DNA of 64,000 nucleotides, from the NCBI RefSeq assembly GCF_016650635.1, contig NZ_JAEKFI010000004.1, forward strand, positions 1,560,001 to 1,624,000, in the 5' to 3' direction. This DNA comes from Pseudomonas sp. TH43. Lineage in GTDB: Bacteria; Pseudomonadota; Gammaproteobacteria; Pseudomonadales; Pseudomonadaceae. Within the stretch, counting starts at the first letter, position 1. Every line of letters starts with the position of its first letter. Under the pieces are notes generated by a model that saw only the letters and a list, made by a program, of their open reading frames with translations, did no database searches and was not told the origin of the DNA. Both the position numbers and the translations under genes were made by a program. Of the stretch, positions 41,184-49,343 are shown one piece after another.

Positions 41184-42584
41184 ATGAGCAACTATGACGT
41201 GGTGATTCTGGGCGGCGGCCCCGGCGGTTATAACGCGGCGATCCGCGCTGGCCAGCTGGGCCTGAAGGCCGCTTGCGTGGAAGGCCGGGCGACGCTCGGC
41301 GGCACCTGCCTGAACGTTGGTTGCATGCCATCGAAAGCCCTGCTGCATGCCTCGGAGCTGTACGACGCTGCGATGGGTGCGGAATTCGCCAACCTCGGCA
41401 TCGAGGTCAAACCGACGCTGAACCTCGCGCAAATGATGAAGCAGAAAGACGAGAGTGTGGCCGGCCTGACCAAAGGCATCGAGTTTCTGTTTCGCAAGAA
41501 CAAGGTCGACTGGATCAAAGGCTGGGGCCACATTGATGGCCCGGGCAAGGTCACCGTGACTGACGATCAGGGCAACAAGGTCGAGCTGACCGCCAAAGAC
41601 ATCATCATTGCCACCGGCTCCGAGCCCACTCCCCTGCCCGGCGTCGAGATCGACAACAAGCGCATCCTCGATTCCACCGGGGCGCTGTCCCTGAGTGAAG
41701 TGCCCAAACATCTGGTGGTAATCGGCGCCGGCGTCATTGGTCTGGAATTGGGCTCGGTGTGGCGGCGTCTGGGCGCGCAGGTCACCGTCGTCGAATACCT
41801 CGACCGTATCTGCCCCGGCGTCGACGGCGAGGCTGGCAAAACCCTGCAACGCTCACTGAGCAAACAGGGCATCGCCTTCAAACTGAGCTCAAAAGTCACC
41901 AGCGCCACCTCATCGGCCAACGGCGTGCAGCTCAGCGTCGAGCCAGCGGCCGGTGGCACGGCTGAGTTACTGGAAGCTGATTACGTGCTCGTGGCCATCG
42001 GTCGCCGACCATACACCCAGGGCCTGGGGCTGGAGAACGTCGGCCTGAGCACCGACAAGCGCGGCATGCTCACCAATAAACAGCATCGCACCGAAGCCGC
42101 TGGCGTCTGGGTGATCGGCGACGTGACGTCCGGGCCGATGCTCGCGCACAAGGCGGAAGACGAAGCGATGGCCTGCATCGAGCAGATCCACGGCAAGGCC
42201 GGCGAGGTCAATTACGACCTGATCCCCAACGTGATCTACACCAGACCGGAGCTGGCCAGCGTCGGTAAAACCGAAGAGCAGCTCAAGGCCGAGGGCCGTG
42301 CCTACAAGGTCGGCAAGTTTCCGTTCACCGCCAACAGCCGGGCGAAGATCAACCATGAGACCGAGGGTTTTGCCAAAGTCCTCGCCGATGAGCGCACCGA
42401 TGAAGTGCTCGGCGTGCATTTGGTGGGGCCGAGCGTGAGCGAGATGATTGGCGAGTTTTGTGTGGCGATGGAGTTCAGTGCATCGGCTGAGGACATTGCG
42501 TTGACGTGCCACCCGCACCCGACACGCTCGGAAGCGTTGCGCCAGGCGGCGATGAATGTCGAGGGGATGGCGACGCAGATGTAA
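41184..42584 (+). CDS. lpdA: Dihydrolipoyl dehydrogenase (Lpd3-like)
   Basis: 466 aa flavoprotein, the E3 component that re-oxidises lipoate in 2-oxo acid dehydrogenases and the glycine cleavage system. FAD motif VVILGGGPGGYNAA, redox disulfide GGTCLNVGCMPSKAL, second Rossmann motif VVIGAGVIGLELGS, FAD contact VWVIGDVT, and the C-terminal His-Glu pair CHPHPTRSEAL. It stands alone, not in an operon with E1/E2 genes, like the lpd3 paralogue of P. aeruginosa. Start ATG 41184 with AGGAGC upstream. Confidence 0.93.
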   Translation: MSNYDVVILGGGPGGYNAAIRAGQLGLKAACVEGRATLGGTCLNVGCMPSKALLHASELYDAAMGAEFANLGIEVKPTLNLAQMMKQKDESVAGLTKGIEFLFRKNKVDWIKGWGHIDGPGKVTVTDDQGNKVELTAKDIIIATGSEPTPLPGVEIDNKRILDSTGALSLSEVPKHLVVIGAGVIGLELGSVWRRLGAQVTVVEYLDRICPGVDGEAGKTLQRSLSKQGIAFKLSSKVTSATSSANGVQLSVEPAAGGTAELLEADYVLVAIGRRPYTQGLGLENVGLSTDKRGMLTNKQHRTEAAGVWVIGDVTSGPMLAHKAEDEAMACIEQIHGKAGEVNYDLIPNVIYTRPELASVGKTEEQLKAEGRAYKVGKFPFTANSRAKINHETEGFAKVLADERTDEVLGVHLVGPSVSEMIGEFCVAMEFSASAEDIALTCHPHPTRSEALRQAAMNVEGMATQM

Positions 42585-42603
42585 CCGTTTAGAAGATCAA
42601 AAG

Positions 42604-42659
42604 ATCGCAGCCTTCGGCAGCTCCTACACGGGTACGCATTCCCTGCCGAAGGCTGCGAT
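42604..42659. repeat. REP inverted pair between lpd and the Lrp-type gene
   Basis: ATCGCAGCCTTCGGCAG (42604-42620) and CTGCCGAAGGCTGCGAT (42643-42659) are perfect 17-base arms with a 22-base loop containing CTCCTACACGGG. Ends nine bases before the minus-strand gene stop and separates two convergent genes. Confidence 0.85.
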
Positions 42660-42668
42660 GTTGGTTTT

Positions 42669-43142
42669 TCAGGCAGGCAGATGTCCCAGCGGCAAGGCTC
42701 CCGGCGTCTTCACCGTGTGAATCGCAAAGTTGCTACGGATATCACTCACGCCCGGCAATTTCAGCAGGCAACCGCTGAGAAAACGGTCATACGCGCGCAG
42801 ATCCGGCACCACCACTTGCAGCAGAAAATCCGATTCTCCGGACACCAGAAACGCTGAAATAACTTCCGGCAACGCCGTCACCGCCGCGTAAAACGCCTCG
42901 GCCTGGGCGTCGTTGTGGCGCTCGACCTTGACCCCGACAAACACCGTCAGCCCCAGCCCGACTTCATCGCGATCCAGATTGGCCTGATAGCCGCGAATCA
43001 CCCCGGCCTCCTCGAGCATGCGCACCCGGCGCAAGCAGGGCGACGCCGACAAACCAATTTCATCTGCCAGCTCGACATTGCTCAACCGTCCGTTGCGTTG
43101 CAGCGCCGCGAGAATCTTGCGATCAAAGGCATCCAGTTTCAT
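42669..43142 (-). CDS. Lrp/AsnC-family transcriptional regulator
   Basis: 157 aa from ATG 43142 (MKLDAFDRKILAALQRNGRL), the usual family start; TTG 43157 adds five residues. N-terminal helix-turn-helix (LSNVELADEIGLSASPCLRRVRMLEEAGVI, ~20-50) and C-terminal RAM ligand-binding domain (~70-145) with VGVKVERHN and VSGESDFLLQVVV. These proteins respond to amino acids. The divergent neighbour is a LysE-type exporter, the common pairing in which the regulator switches on export of the amino acid it senses. Confidence 0.9.
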   Translation of the reverse strand: MKLDAFDRKILAALQRNGRLSNVELADEIGLSASPCLRRVRMLEEAGVIRGYQANLDRDEVGLGLTVFVGVKVERHNDAQAEAFYAAVTALPEVISAFLVSGESDFLLQVVVPDLRAYDRFLSGCLLKLPGVSDIRSNFAIHTVKTPGALPLGHLPA

Positions 43143-43287
43143 GTTTGGCAGATCCAAAGTGTTGATGCGCTAAAAACCAGCAGGTTATGCCAAATCCGAG
43201 CGCTTTAGAAGCTGACTACGCAAGCACCTGCCCTACCCTTCGGCCCTAGACTTGAGCGACCGAATCGACAACGAAAGGGGTGTGGGC

Positions 43288-43917
43288 GTGGCGAGTCTCT
43301 GGCTGTTTTTCCTGGCATTGGCGGTGGTCTTTCTGCTGCCCGGCCCGGACATGATCCTGCTGTTGCAAACCGGTGCGCGCCAGGGTCGCAGCGCGGCGCT
43401 GGCCACGGCAATCGGCCTGGGGATTGCCCGGGGTTGTCATGTGGCACTGGCCGCGTTGGGGTTGGCGGCGCTGTTCAAGGCTGCGCCGTGGACATTTGAA
43501 GTGATACGGCTGGCGGGCGCTGCGTACCTGTTGTGGATCGGTATTCAATGCCTGCGCAGCTCACTGGTGCCGGATCTCGGTGCTGGCGCGATGGCCACGA
43601 CTCACGGGCAATGGCGCGAGGCGATTCGCCGGGGTTTGCTGACCAACCTGCTCAACCCCAAGGCGCTGTTGTTCTGCTCGGTGCTGCTACCGCAGTTCAT
43701 CGTTGCCGATGGCGCCCCCGTGTTGAGCCAGTTTGCTCTGCTCGGCACGCTGCTGGTTGGCGTCGGCCTGTTGTTCGACAGCGCCTACGCCCTGACCGGC
43801 GCCGCGCTGGGCCGCTGGCTGCAACACAGTCCAACGGCGCAACGGGTTCAACAATGGCTGTTTGGCAGCCTGTTGATCGGCTTCGCGGTGCGCCTGACGT
43901 TCATCCAGCAGGCTTAG
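43288..43917 (+). CDS. LysE/RhtB-family amino acid exporter
   Basis: 209 aa from GTG 43288 (VASLWLFFLALAVVFLLPGP), chosen because GAAAGGGG lies seven bases upstream; GTG 43282 is the alternative. Six predicted helices, with the family motif PGPDMILLLQTGARQGRSAALATAIG at the N-terminus and GLLTNLLNPKALLFCSVLLPQF in the middle. Exports amino acids or related metabolites across the inner membrane. Divergent from the Lrp-type regulator, which probably controls it. The stop overlaps the following convergent gene by four bases. Confidence 0.9.
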   Translation: MASLWLFFLALAVVFLLPGPDMILLLQTGARQGRSAALATAIGLGIARGCHVALAALGLAALFKAAPWTFEVIRLAGAAYLLWIGIQCLRSSLVPDLGAGAMATTHGQWREAIRRGLLTNLLNPKALLFCSVLLPQFIVADGAPVLSQFALLGTLLVGVGLLFDSAYALTGAALGRWLQHSPTAQRVQQWLFGSLLIGFAVRLTFIQQA

Positions 43918-46049
43918 CTTTTGCGTACCTTGCGGCGACGAGTGATCAGCAACAACGCCGCACCGACCGCCACTACAATCGCGCCAATCTGCACCGGCCA
44001 CTTGTATGGTCGCAGACTGGCGCGTACAGCGTCGGTCACTTGGGTGACGTAGCGTTTGTCGGCATTCTCAAAGTCCGGGTACGGGCATTGATTACCGAAG
44101 TCCACCGCCCATGGCACGTATGGGCCTTCTTTCACGTAACGCTGATACAGCGCACTTTGGTTCTCCAGACTGCTATTGAAGCCTGCGGCATTGCACAGCA
44201 CGGCGGCGAACGCCTGACTGGTGTGCGGCAGATTGTCGGCGGCGCGACTGGCTAGCTCGGTGGCGACAAAGCGATAGTGATAACGCTGATCCGGCTGCGC
44301 TTGACTGGCTTTCTGGCGTTGCACTTCGGCCTCGGAAATCAGCGGGCCGACTTTCAATTCGACGGACTCCAGACTGTAGTTGCCGCCAAGCGTGGCGTAG
44401 TCCGGCGCCATCTCGTAACCGAGGATATCCATGCCCCAATCGCGCGCCGTCCACGCCGCGTTGTACAAGGCACTGGCACGTTTGGTCGGCCACCATGCGG
44501 CGTCAGCCTTGAGCCGCTGCTGAGCGTACAGTTCGGCTTTGTGCTGCAGGTCAGGATTGTCGAAATAGCCGACGGCTTCTGCGTAGCGGCCCTCACGCAG
44601 CAAGCGCCGGCCGAGCAGATTGCGCAGTTTCGCTGCTACCGAAAGCTGCACGTAGTTGTCGCGATCCTGTTGGGTCAGCACCGGTGGTGCCGGCACATTT
44701 TCGTCGACATACCGTTTCAGTTCGTCGACCGTCAGCACGCGTTCAGCAACGGTTGCGGCATCGAACCAATAGATCTCATTGCTGCGATACAACTGCACGA
44801 ACGCTTGCAGATATTCACCACGTTGCAGCGCGAGAATTGCACTTTCGCCTTCGACACGGCATTTCGGCTGAACGCTTTCAAACGCCCAGTCAGGCGTACG
44901 CCGATTACCCCAATCCTCGCTTTGCGGAAAAGCCTGTGCGGCTTTGGCATAAGCGGCGACAGCCGCATTCTTATCGCCGTCGCGCACCGCCAGCTTCGCC
45001 CGCAGCCACCAGGCGAGGCCGCCGTCGCCAGCGTGTTCGAGAAAAGCCTTGGCGTTGGCGTAATCGCCCTGTTGATAATTCACCGCTGCCAGCCGATCGG
45101 CATTATCGAAGCTGCCACGGGTGCTGTTTTGCAGGACCTTGAGCAGCTTTTTCTGGTTCGGTGGTTCATCGCCGAACGACCCGCCGAGACGGCTGATCAA
45201 CGAAGCGGTGACCAGTTTCTGCACGCCTTCGTGCTGCATCAGCTTGGCCAATTCCGGCTCGGGCATATCAGCCAATTCGTTGGCCAGTTGTTTGAGCGAG
45301 GTGTAGCCCACCGATGAACCGTGCACGCTCTGCGCCGCGTAAAGATTGATCGCATTGTCCCAGCCACCGGTCAGACGCGCCGCACGCGCCTCTTCCCCCA
45401 GGCTGGCAACACCCAGCCCCAGCGGATCGCTGAAGCCGTCGATACTCAACTGCCGGGTCTGCCGGAATGCTGCGATGGCCTCTTCAAGTGGGTCGAGCAT
45501 GTCGTCGGCGTCGGGACTCATGGCAAACAGCGCGCGCCCTTCCGAATACGCCGCCCAAGTGCTGCGCAGTGGGCGCTGATCCGGCGGCAGCGCCAGCAAT
45601 TGCCTGAAGTAATCGACCGCCAGTTGATGCTCGCCGACATTGAATGCCACCGCACCGGCCACATACAGACGGATTTCCGCCGGCAGACTGGCGCCCTGCG
45701 CGTAGGCGTCGCGGGCATCGGTGAAGGTGCGCAGACGTGTGACCAGAGCTTGCTGCTCAGCGATCGGGCCAGCGGCCTCCACCTTGCCACGCTCTTCGGC
45801 AGGATCGGTCGGCTCGGCGTACAAACCATTCTGGGTGCTGGCGGCCGGCGTCAGGCTTTTCAGCCCGGCAATCGCTTTGCCCAAACGGCTGACCTCAAAG
45901 TTGAAGTTGCCCTCGGGCAGATCGGCCAGGGTCTGTCCGCGATCTTCGAGCAGACGATTGGGAAAGTCCGGCCCGCAGGCCAACGCCGAACCCAGCGGCA
46001 GGCTGAGGCTCAGGCAGAGCAGATGGCGGGGCCAGTTACGGGACAACAT
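43914..46049 (-). CDS. Large periplasmic TPR-like protein with C-terminal membrane anchor
   Basis: 711 aa from ATG 46049, with AGGAGGT just upstream. Signal peptide (RHLLCLSLSLPLGSALA) followed by Cys; the sequence around it is not a good lipobox, so Sec cleavage is more likely than lipidation. The long middle is helical and resembles tetratricopeptide repeats (LYVAGAVAFNVGEHQLAVDYFRQLLAL; AAVNYQQGDYANAKAFLEHAG; LLREGRYAEAVGYF). It ends with one membrane helix (VQIGAIVVAVGAALLLIT) and a basic tail, so most of it faces the periplasm. No recognised family. Overlaps the DUF3142 lipoprotein gene by 14 bases, suggesting joint function. Confidence 0.75.
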   Translation of the reverse strand: MLSRNWPRHLLCLSLSLPLGSALACGPDFPNRLLEDRGQTLADLPEGNFNFEVSRLGKAIAGLKSLTPAASTQNGLYAEPTDPAEERGKVEAAGPIAEQQALVTRLRTFTDARDAYAQGASLPAEIRLYVAGAVAFNVGEHQLAVDYFRQLLALPPDQRPLRSTWAAYSEGRALFAMSPDADDMLDPLEEAIAAFRQTRQLSIDGFSDPLGLGVASLGEEARAARLTGGWDNAINLYAAQSVHGSSVGYTSLKQLANELADMPEPELAKLMQHEGVQKLVTASLISRLGGSFGDEPPNQKKLLKVLQNSTRGSFDNADRLAAVNYQQGDYANAKAFLEHAGDGGLAWWLRAKLAVRDGDKNAAVAAYAKAAQAFPQSEDWGNRRTPDWAFESVQPKCRVEGESAILALQRGEYLQAFVQLYRSNEIYWFDAATVAERVLTVDELKRYVDENVPAPPVLTQQDRDNYVQLSVAAKLRNLLGRRLLREGRYAEAVGYFDNPDLQHKAELYAQQRLKADAAWWPTKRASALYNAAWTARDWGMDILGYEMAPDYATLGGNYSLESVELKVGPLISEAEVQRQKASQAQPDQRYHYRFVATELASRAADNLPHTSQAFAAVLCNAAGFNSSLENQSALYQRYVKEGPYVPWAVDFGNQCPYPDFENADKRYVTQVTDAVRASLRPYKWPVQIGAIVVAVGAALLLITRRRKVRKS

Positions 46050-47220
46050 GCGAACCTCCTTGATCAATATTTGCGCAGCGTGCCCAACCGATGGCGCGTT
46101 GTCCACCCGCCGGCAAGCGGCCGTCGCGCAGGCGGGTGAAGGTAAGCAGATCGGCACTTTGTTGCAACGAATAACCGGCGAGCGCATCGGCGCCTTCGCA
46201 GTCCCGCGCCTTCACCATGAGGCGTGCGGGCCAGGCGCTGTCGAGGTTTCCAGGGTTGTTCAGTTGGATATCGTAGAGCCCGTTGTGCTCGCTGAACGTC
46301 AGGCCGAGCTGGCTGCTCAGCGCATCGCCACGCGCCACCGCGCGTAACGTGGTCAGGCTCCAGGCGCGGCGGTCATTGGCCAGCGGCAAGCGAAACCAGA
46401 TCAGCCCGGCCAGATGCGCCGGCGGATCGTTTCGCAATGCTTTGCCGAGCTGACTCAACTGCAGCGGGTCCGCCAACAGCTCGCGGCGCTCTCCGCCCCG
46501 TTCAAGCGACACTTCGCTTTCCACCAGCGGTGCACCGCCGTCATCCGGCAACAGCGCCACGCCATACGCCGGCAGCGCCAGATAAAACGGTTTGTCCGTG
46601 ATGCCTGACCAGGCCCGGGCCCACTTCAACGCCTGATCAGGATCAAACAGACCCCGACGCGGGTCGCTGACGGCGTGCACTTGCAGCACGCTGCTGTCGA
46701 CCGTGGCCAGCAACGCCGGCAGTTGCGCACTGTCGAGCCACGCCGGCAGCGCGGTGATGCTCAACGCCAGAGTTGCCGGTAGCGCCGCGCGCAGATGTTG
46801 GAGAAATTCAGCGTAGGCCGGCAACCGTGTATTACCGGCATCGTGGTCGATCTCGACGCCGCTCAGCGTCAGGCCTTGGGCCTGCCAATCGGCGAGCACC
46901 TGAAGAATCTGCGAAGTGACCTGAGCCTGATCCAGCGACTTGAGCTGGCCATCGAGACGAATCACCGCGATCACTGGGCGCCCATCGGCGTGCAATCGCT
47001 GCGCATCGATCCGCGCCCGGCTCCATCCCGCCTTCGGAAAGGCTTGCAGCGCCAGCACGCGCAGCGTTGAAAAGTCATCGTGGCTGTCACGCAACGCCGC
47101 TTCATGGGCGGGCGTCCATTGGCGTTGCCAGATATAAAGTTGTTGGTCGAGGGGCGGCGCGTCGTGTTGCTCGCAACCCGCGAGCAAGATGCTCAGGAAC
47201 AGACCCACAATAAAGCGCAT
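46036..47220 (-). CDS. DUF3142 lipoprotein
   Basis: 394 aa from ATG 47220 (MRFIVGLFLSILLAGCEQHD), a clear lipoprotein signal with lipobox LLAGC. The body resembles a TIM-barrel glycosidase-like fold: VIAVIRLDGQL, LTLSGVEIDHDAGNTRLPAYAEFL, LALSITALPAWLDS, FYLALPAYGVAL; the EIDHD segment sits where a glycoside hydrolase would have its acid, but no activity is shown for DUF3142. The last 120 residues are a beta-rich domain. Operon with the TPR-like protein downstream. Confidence 0.82.
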   Translation of the reverse strand: MRFIVGLFLSILLAGCEQHDAPPLDQQLYIWQRQWTPAHEAALRDSHDDFSTLRVLALQAFPKAGWSRARIDAQRLHADGRPVIAVIRLDGQLKSLDQAQVTSQILQVLADWQAQGLTLSGVEIDHDAGNTRLPAYAEFLQHLRAALPATLALSITALPAWLDSAQLPALLATVDSSVLQVHAVSDPRRGLFDPDQALKWARAWSGITDKPFYLALPAYGVALLPDDGGAPLVESEVSLERGGERRELLADPLQLSQLGKALRNDPPAHLAGLIWFRLPLANDRRAWSLTTLRAVARGDALSSQLGLTFSEHNGLYDIQLNNPGNLDSAWPARLMVKARDCEGADALAGYSLQQSADLLTFTRLRDGRLPAGGQRAIGWARCANIDQGGSHVVP

Positions 47221-47268
47221 ACCTTCCAGACCCCTGTCACCACAAGGCTGCAAGGTTACACAAAACCC

Positions 47269-47361
47269 TGTAGGCGCTGTCGAGTGAAACGAGGCTGCGA
47301 TCTTTTGCTCTTGTTTTGAAAATCGGGATCGAAAGATCGCAGCGTGCCGCAGCTCCTACAT
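47269..47361. repeat. Compound REP hairpin overlapping a stop codon
   Basis: CTGTAGGCGCTG at one end and CAGCTCCTACA at the other enclose GCTGCGATCTTTTGCTCTTG and its partner GGATCGAAAGATCGCAGC. The same compound type as at 29.5 kb. The minus-strand methyltransferase gene ends inside it: its TAG stop (47356-47358) is part of the REP arm. Confidence 0.8.
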
Positions 47362-48195
47362 GGCTACCGCGGGTTTGCGAGCAATGATCACTTGGCTTTT
47401 CGCGACGACCGCATCCAGCGCCTGCTTGATCTGCGCGCCACGCGGCGAGTCCAGCACTGTTTGCCAGGTGTCGGCCCAGTGATTGAGCAACGGGTGATCG
47501 GGGTTGCTGAAATCGACCTTGGCTTCCCAGAACAGCAGCATCCACATCGACCAGTAAAACCCGTATTGGTTGTGACTGATGATCTCCAGCCCCGCGTCGC
47601 TGACCATCGCTTTGAACTGCTCTTCGCTGATGATGCGAATGTGGTTCGGCTTCTGGAAGTACTCGGGCGAGGCGATGTCTTTCTGCAAATCTTCGGAGCT
47701 TGGGTGCGGCACGCTCAACAGGTACAAAGCACCCGGTTTGCCGACGCGCACCAGTTCTGCAAGAAACTGCGCGGGATCGTCGACGTGTTCGATGACTTCG
47801 GTGGAGACCACGCGCGTCGCCGTGGCGTCGGCAATCGGCAGCGGGTTGCAGTCCGTGACGTGGCATTCGACGTCCCGCGCCGGGGTGTCGCTCAGGCGCA
47901 GGCGGGTCGCTTCGACCTTGGCCGCATCGATGTCGGCAATGATGATTTTCGCCCCACGCATGCCGCAAAAACTCACGTTGCCGCCGTCACCGCAGCCCAC
48001 ATCGAGCACGGTGTCCTCGGCGGTTATCTCAAAGCCTTTGAACAGCTCGTTGGTCTCCTGATTGAACCAGCCGCTGAGCTTCGCATCGTAGAGGCCGAGC
48101 ATGTACGGATCGGTCTTCTCGGCAACCGTCGCAACCGGCTGTGCGGGTGCCGGTGCAGGCGTGCCCGCCGTGAGTTTCTTCAACAATCTCAGCAT
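47356..48195 (-). CDS. Class I SAM-dependent methyltransferase of the polysaccharide cluster
   Basis: 279 aa. Rossmann-like methyltransferase with motif I TVLDVGCGDGGNVSF (~63), IIIADIDAAKVEA, VVSTEVIEHVDDPAQFL and a C-terminal region rich in aromatic residues (YGFYWSMWMLLFWEAK). Located at the end of a four-gene minus-strand group that corresponds to PA5455-PA5459, genes needed for normal common polysaccharide antigen in P. aeruginosa. Inference: methylates a sugar in the D-rhamnan, perhaps at the chain end. Overlaps the acyltransferase gene by seven bases. The last codons come from a REP element, so the C-terminus may vary between strains. Confidence 0.82.
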   Translation of the reverse strand: MLRLLKKLTAGTPAPAPAQPVATVAEKTDPYMLGLYDAKLSGWFNQETNELFKGFEITAEDTVLDVGCGDGGNVSFCGMRGAKIIIADIDAAKVEATRLRLSDTPARDVECHVTDCNPLPIADATATRVVSTEVIEHVDDPAQFLAELVRVGKPGALYLLSVPHPSSEDLQKDIASPEYFQKPNHIRIISEEQFKAMVSDAGLEIISHNQYGFYWSMWMLLFWEAKVDFSNPDHPLLNHWADTWQTVLDSPRGAQIKQALDAVVAKSQVIIARKPAVAM

Positions 48196-49343
48196 GAGGT
48201 GGCTCCAGGGGATGGGACGGCGGTTCGGGACGTGCCGAGGCGTTTAACCAGTGCAGCGCCACGGTTGCGCATGGGCATTTCGATCAAGCGGTAATTCAGT
48301 TCGCTGAGCAGCACGATCAGGCCGAACGCCAGCAGCAGCGTGACGACTGGATGTCCGGCCGGGCTCGGCAAACCGGCGCTTTGTAAACGGAAGATCAGTT
48401 CTCGTACCAGTTGATAGGCCGGAATGTGGATCAGATAAATGCCGTAGGAACGACTGCCAACCCACGCCAGCGAGCGCTGCAACGCGCCGGCGGGCATCAG
48501 GTAATCGCGGTTGTATGACGCGATCCACACCAGCACGGCGCTGAGAACGGCAATCGAACCGATGCGGTAGTTGGCGAGAGTGAAACGGTCGGTGGCGATA
48601 AAGCTCAAGAGCAATCCGATCACCAGCAACGTCGACAAACCTGCCCACGGGCGGCGCAAAAAACTCGGCTGCCAGCGTAAATAACTCGGCTGCACGCTCC
48701 ACATTGCCAACAGCACGCCAAGGGCCAAGGCATCAGTACGCACCACCATCAGCAACGGTGTGCGCACGGTCAGAATCTGCACCGCGACCAGCGCCAGCAG
48801 CGCCCAGACCAGATGTCGACGAAACAGCAGAATCAGTAGCGGGAACAGCAGATAAAACTGCTCCTCCAGCGCCAGGCTCCAATAGACAAAACTGCTGCCG
48901 TATTCGTAATGAAAGAAGCTGTCGGCAAAGCGCAAGTTGGCGTACTGGAACACCCCTGCGAGCGTCGCTTGCAGGTTGGCAGACAGCGATCCGAACGCCC
49001 CGGAGCGATTGAGAAACACGCAGGCCAGCAGCATCAGTGCCAGCCATAACCAGGCCGAAGGCAGCAAGCGAAACGCCCGGCGCAGCCAGAAATTACGCGT
49101 CTGCTGCCAATACTCCTGCCGGGTCATGCAACCCCGCAGTGTCGGGATCAGGCTGCGGGCGATGACAAATCCGGAGATCGCGAAAAACAGATCAACGCCC
49201 CACCACGACTGCGCCACGCCATGAATCTTCTCCAGCAACGGTACCGGATCGGTGAACAGGCTGCCCTGCAGGTGATGGAGCAGCACGCCCAGCACGGCAA
49301 TGGCGCGCAGGACTTCAACGTCCATGATCCGCTTGCTGCTCAT
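48189..49343 (-). CDS. Acyltransferase 3 family membrane protein (O-antigen acetylation)
   Basis: 384 aa with about ten membrane helices. Begins with IMDVEVLRAIAVLGVLLHHLQG, the acyltransferase-3 motif carrying the conserved His, then GVDLFFAISGFVI, FWLRRAFRLLPSAW with the family Arg residues, and YWSLALEEQFYLLFP. Such proteins move acyl groups, usually acetyl, across the inner membrane to sugars of O-antigen or exopolysaccharide. In the same group as two glycosyltransferases and a methyltransferase (PA5458-like). ATG overlaps the upstream stop by four bases. Confidence 0.88.
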   Translation of the reverse strand: MSSKRIMDVEVLRAIAVLGVLLHHLQGSLFTDPVPLLEKIHGVAQSWWGVDLFFAISGFVIARSLIPTLRGCMTRQEYWQQTRNFWLRRAFRLLPSAWLWLALMLLACVFLNRSGAFGSLSANLQATLAGVFQYANLRFADSFFHYEYGSSFVYWSLALEEQFYLLFPLLILLFRRHLVWALLALVAVQILTVRTPLLMVVRTDALALGVLLAMWSVQPSYLRWQPSFLRRPWAGLSTLLVIGLLLSFIATDRFTLANYRIGSIAVLSAVLVWIASYNRDYLMPAGALQRSLAWVGSRSYGIYLIHIPAYQLVRELIFRLQSAGLPSPAGHPVVTLLLAFGLIVLLSELNYRLIEMPMRNRGAALVKRLGTSRTAVPSPGATSC

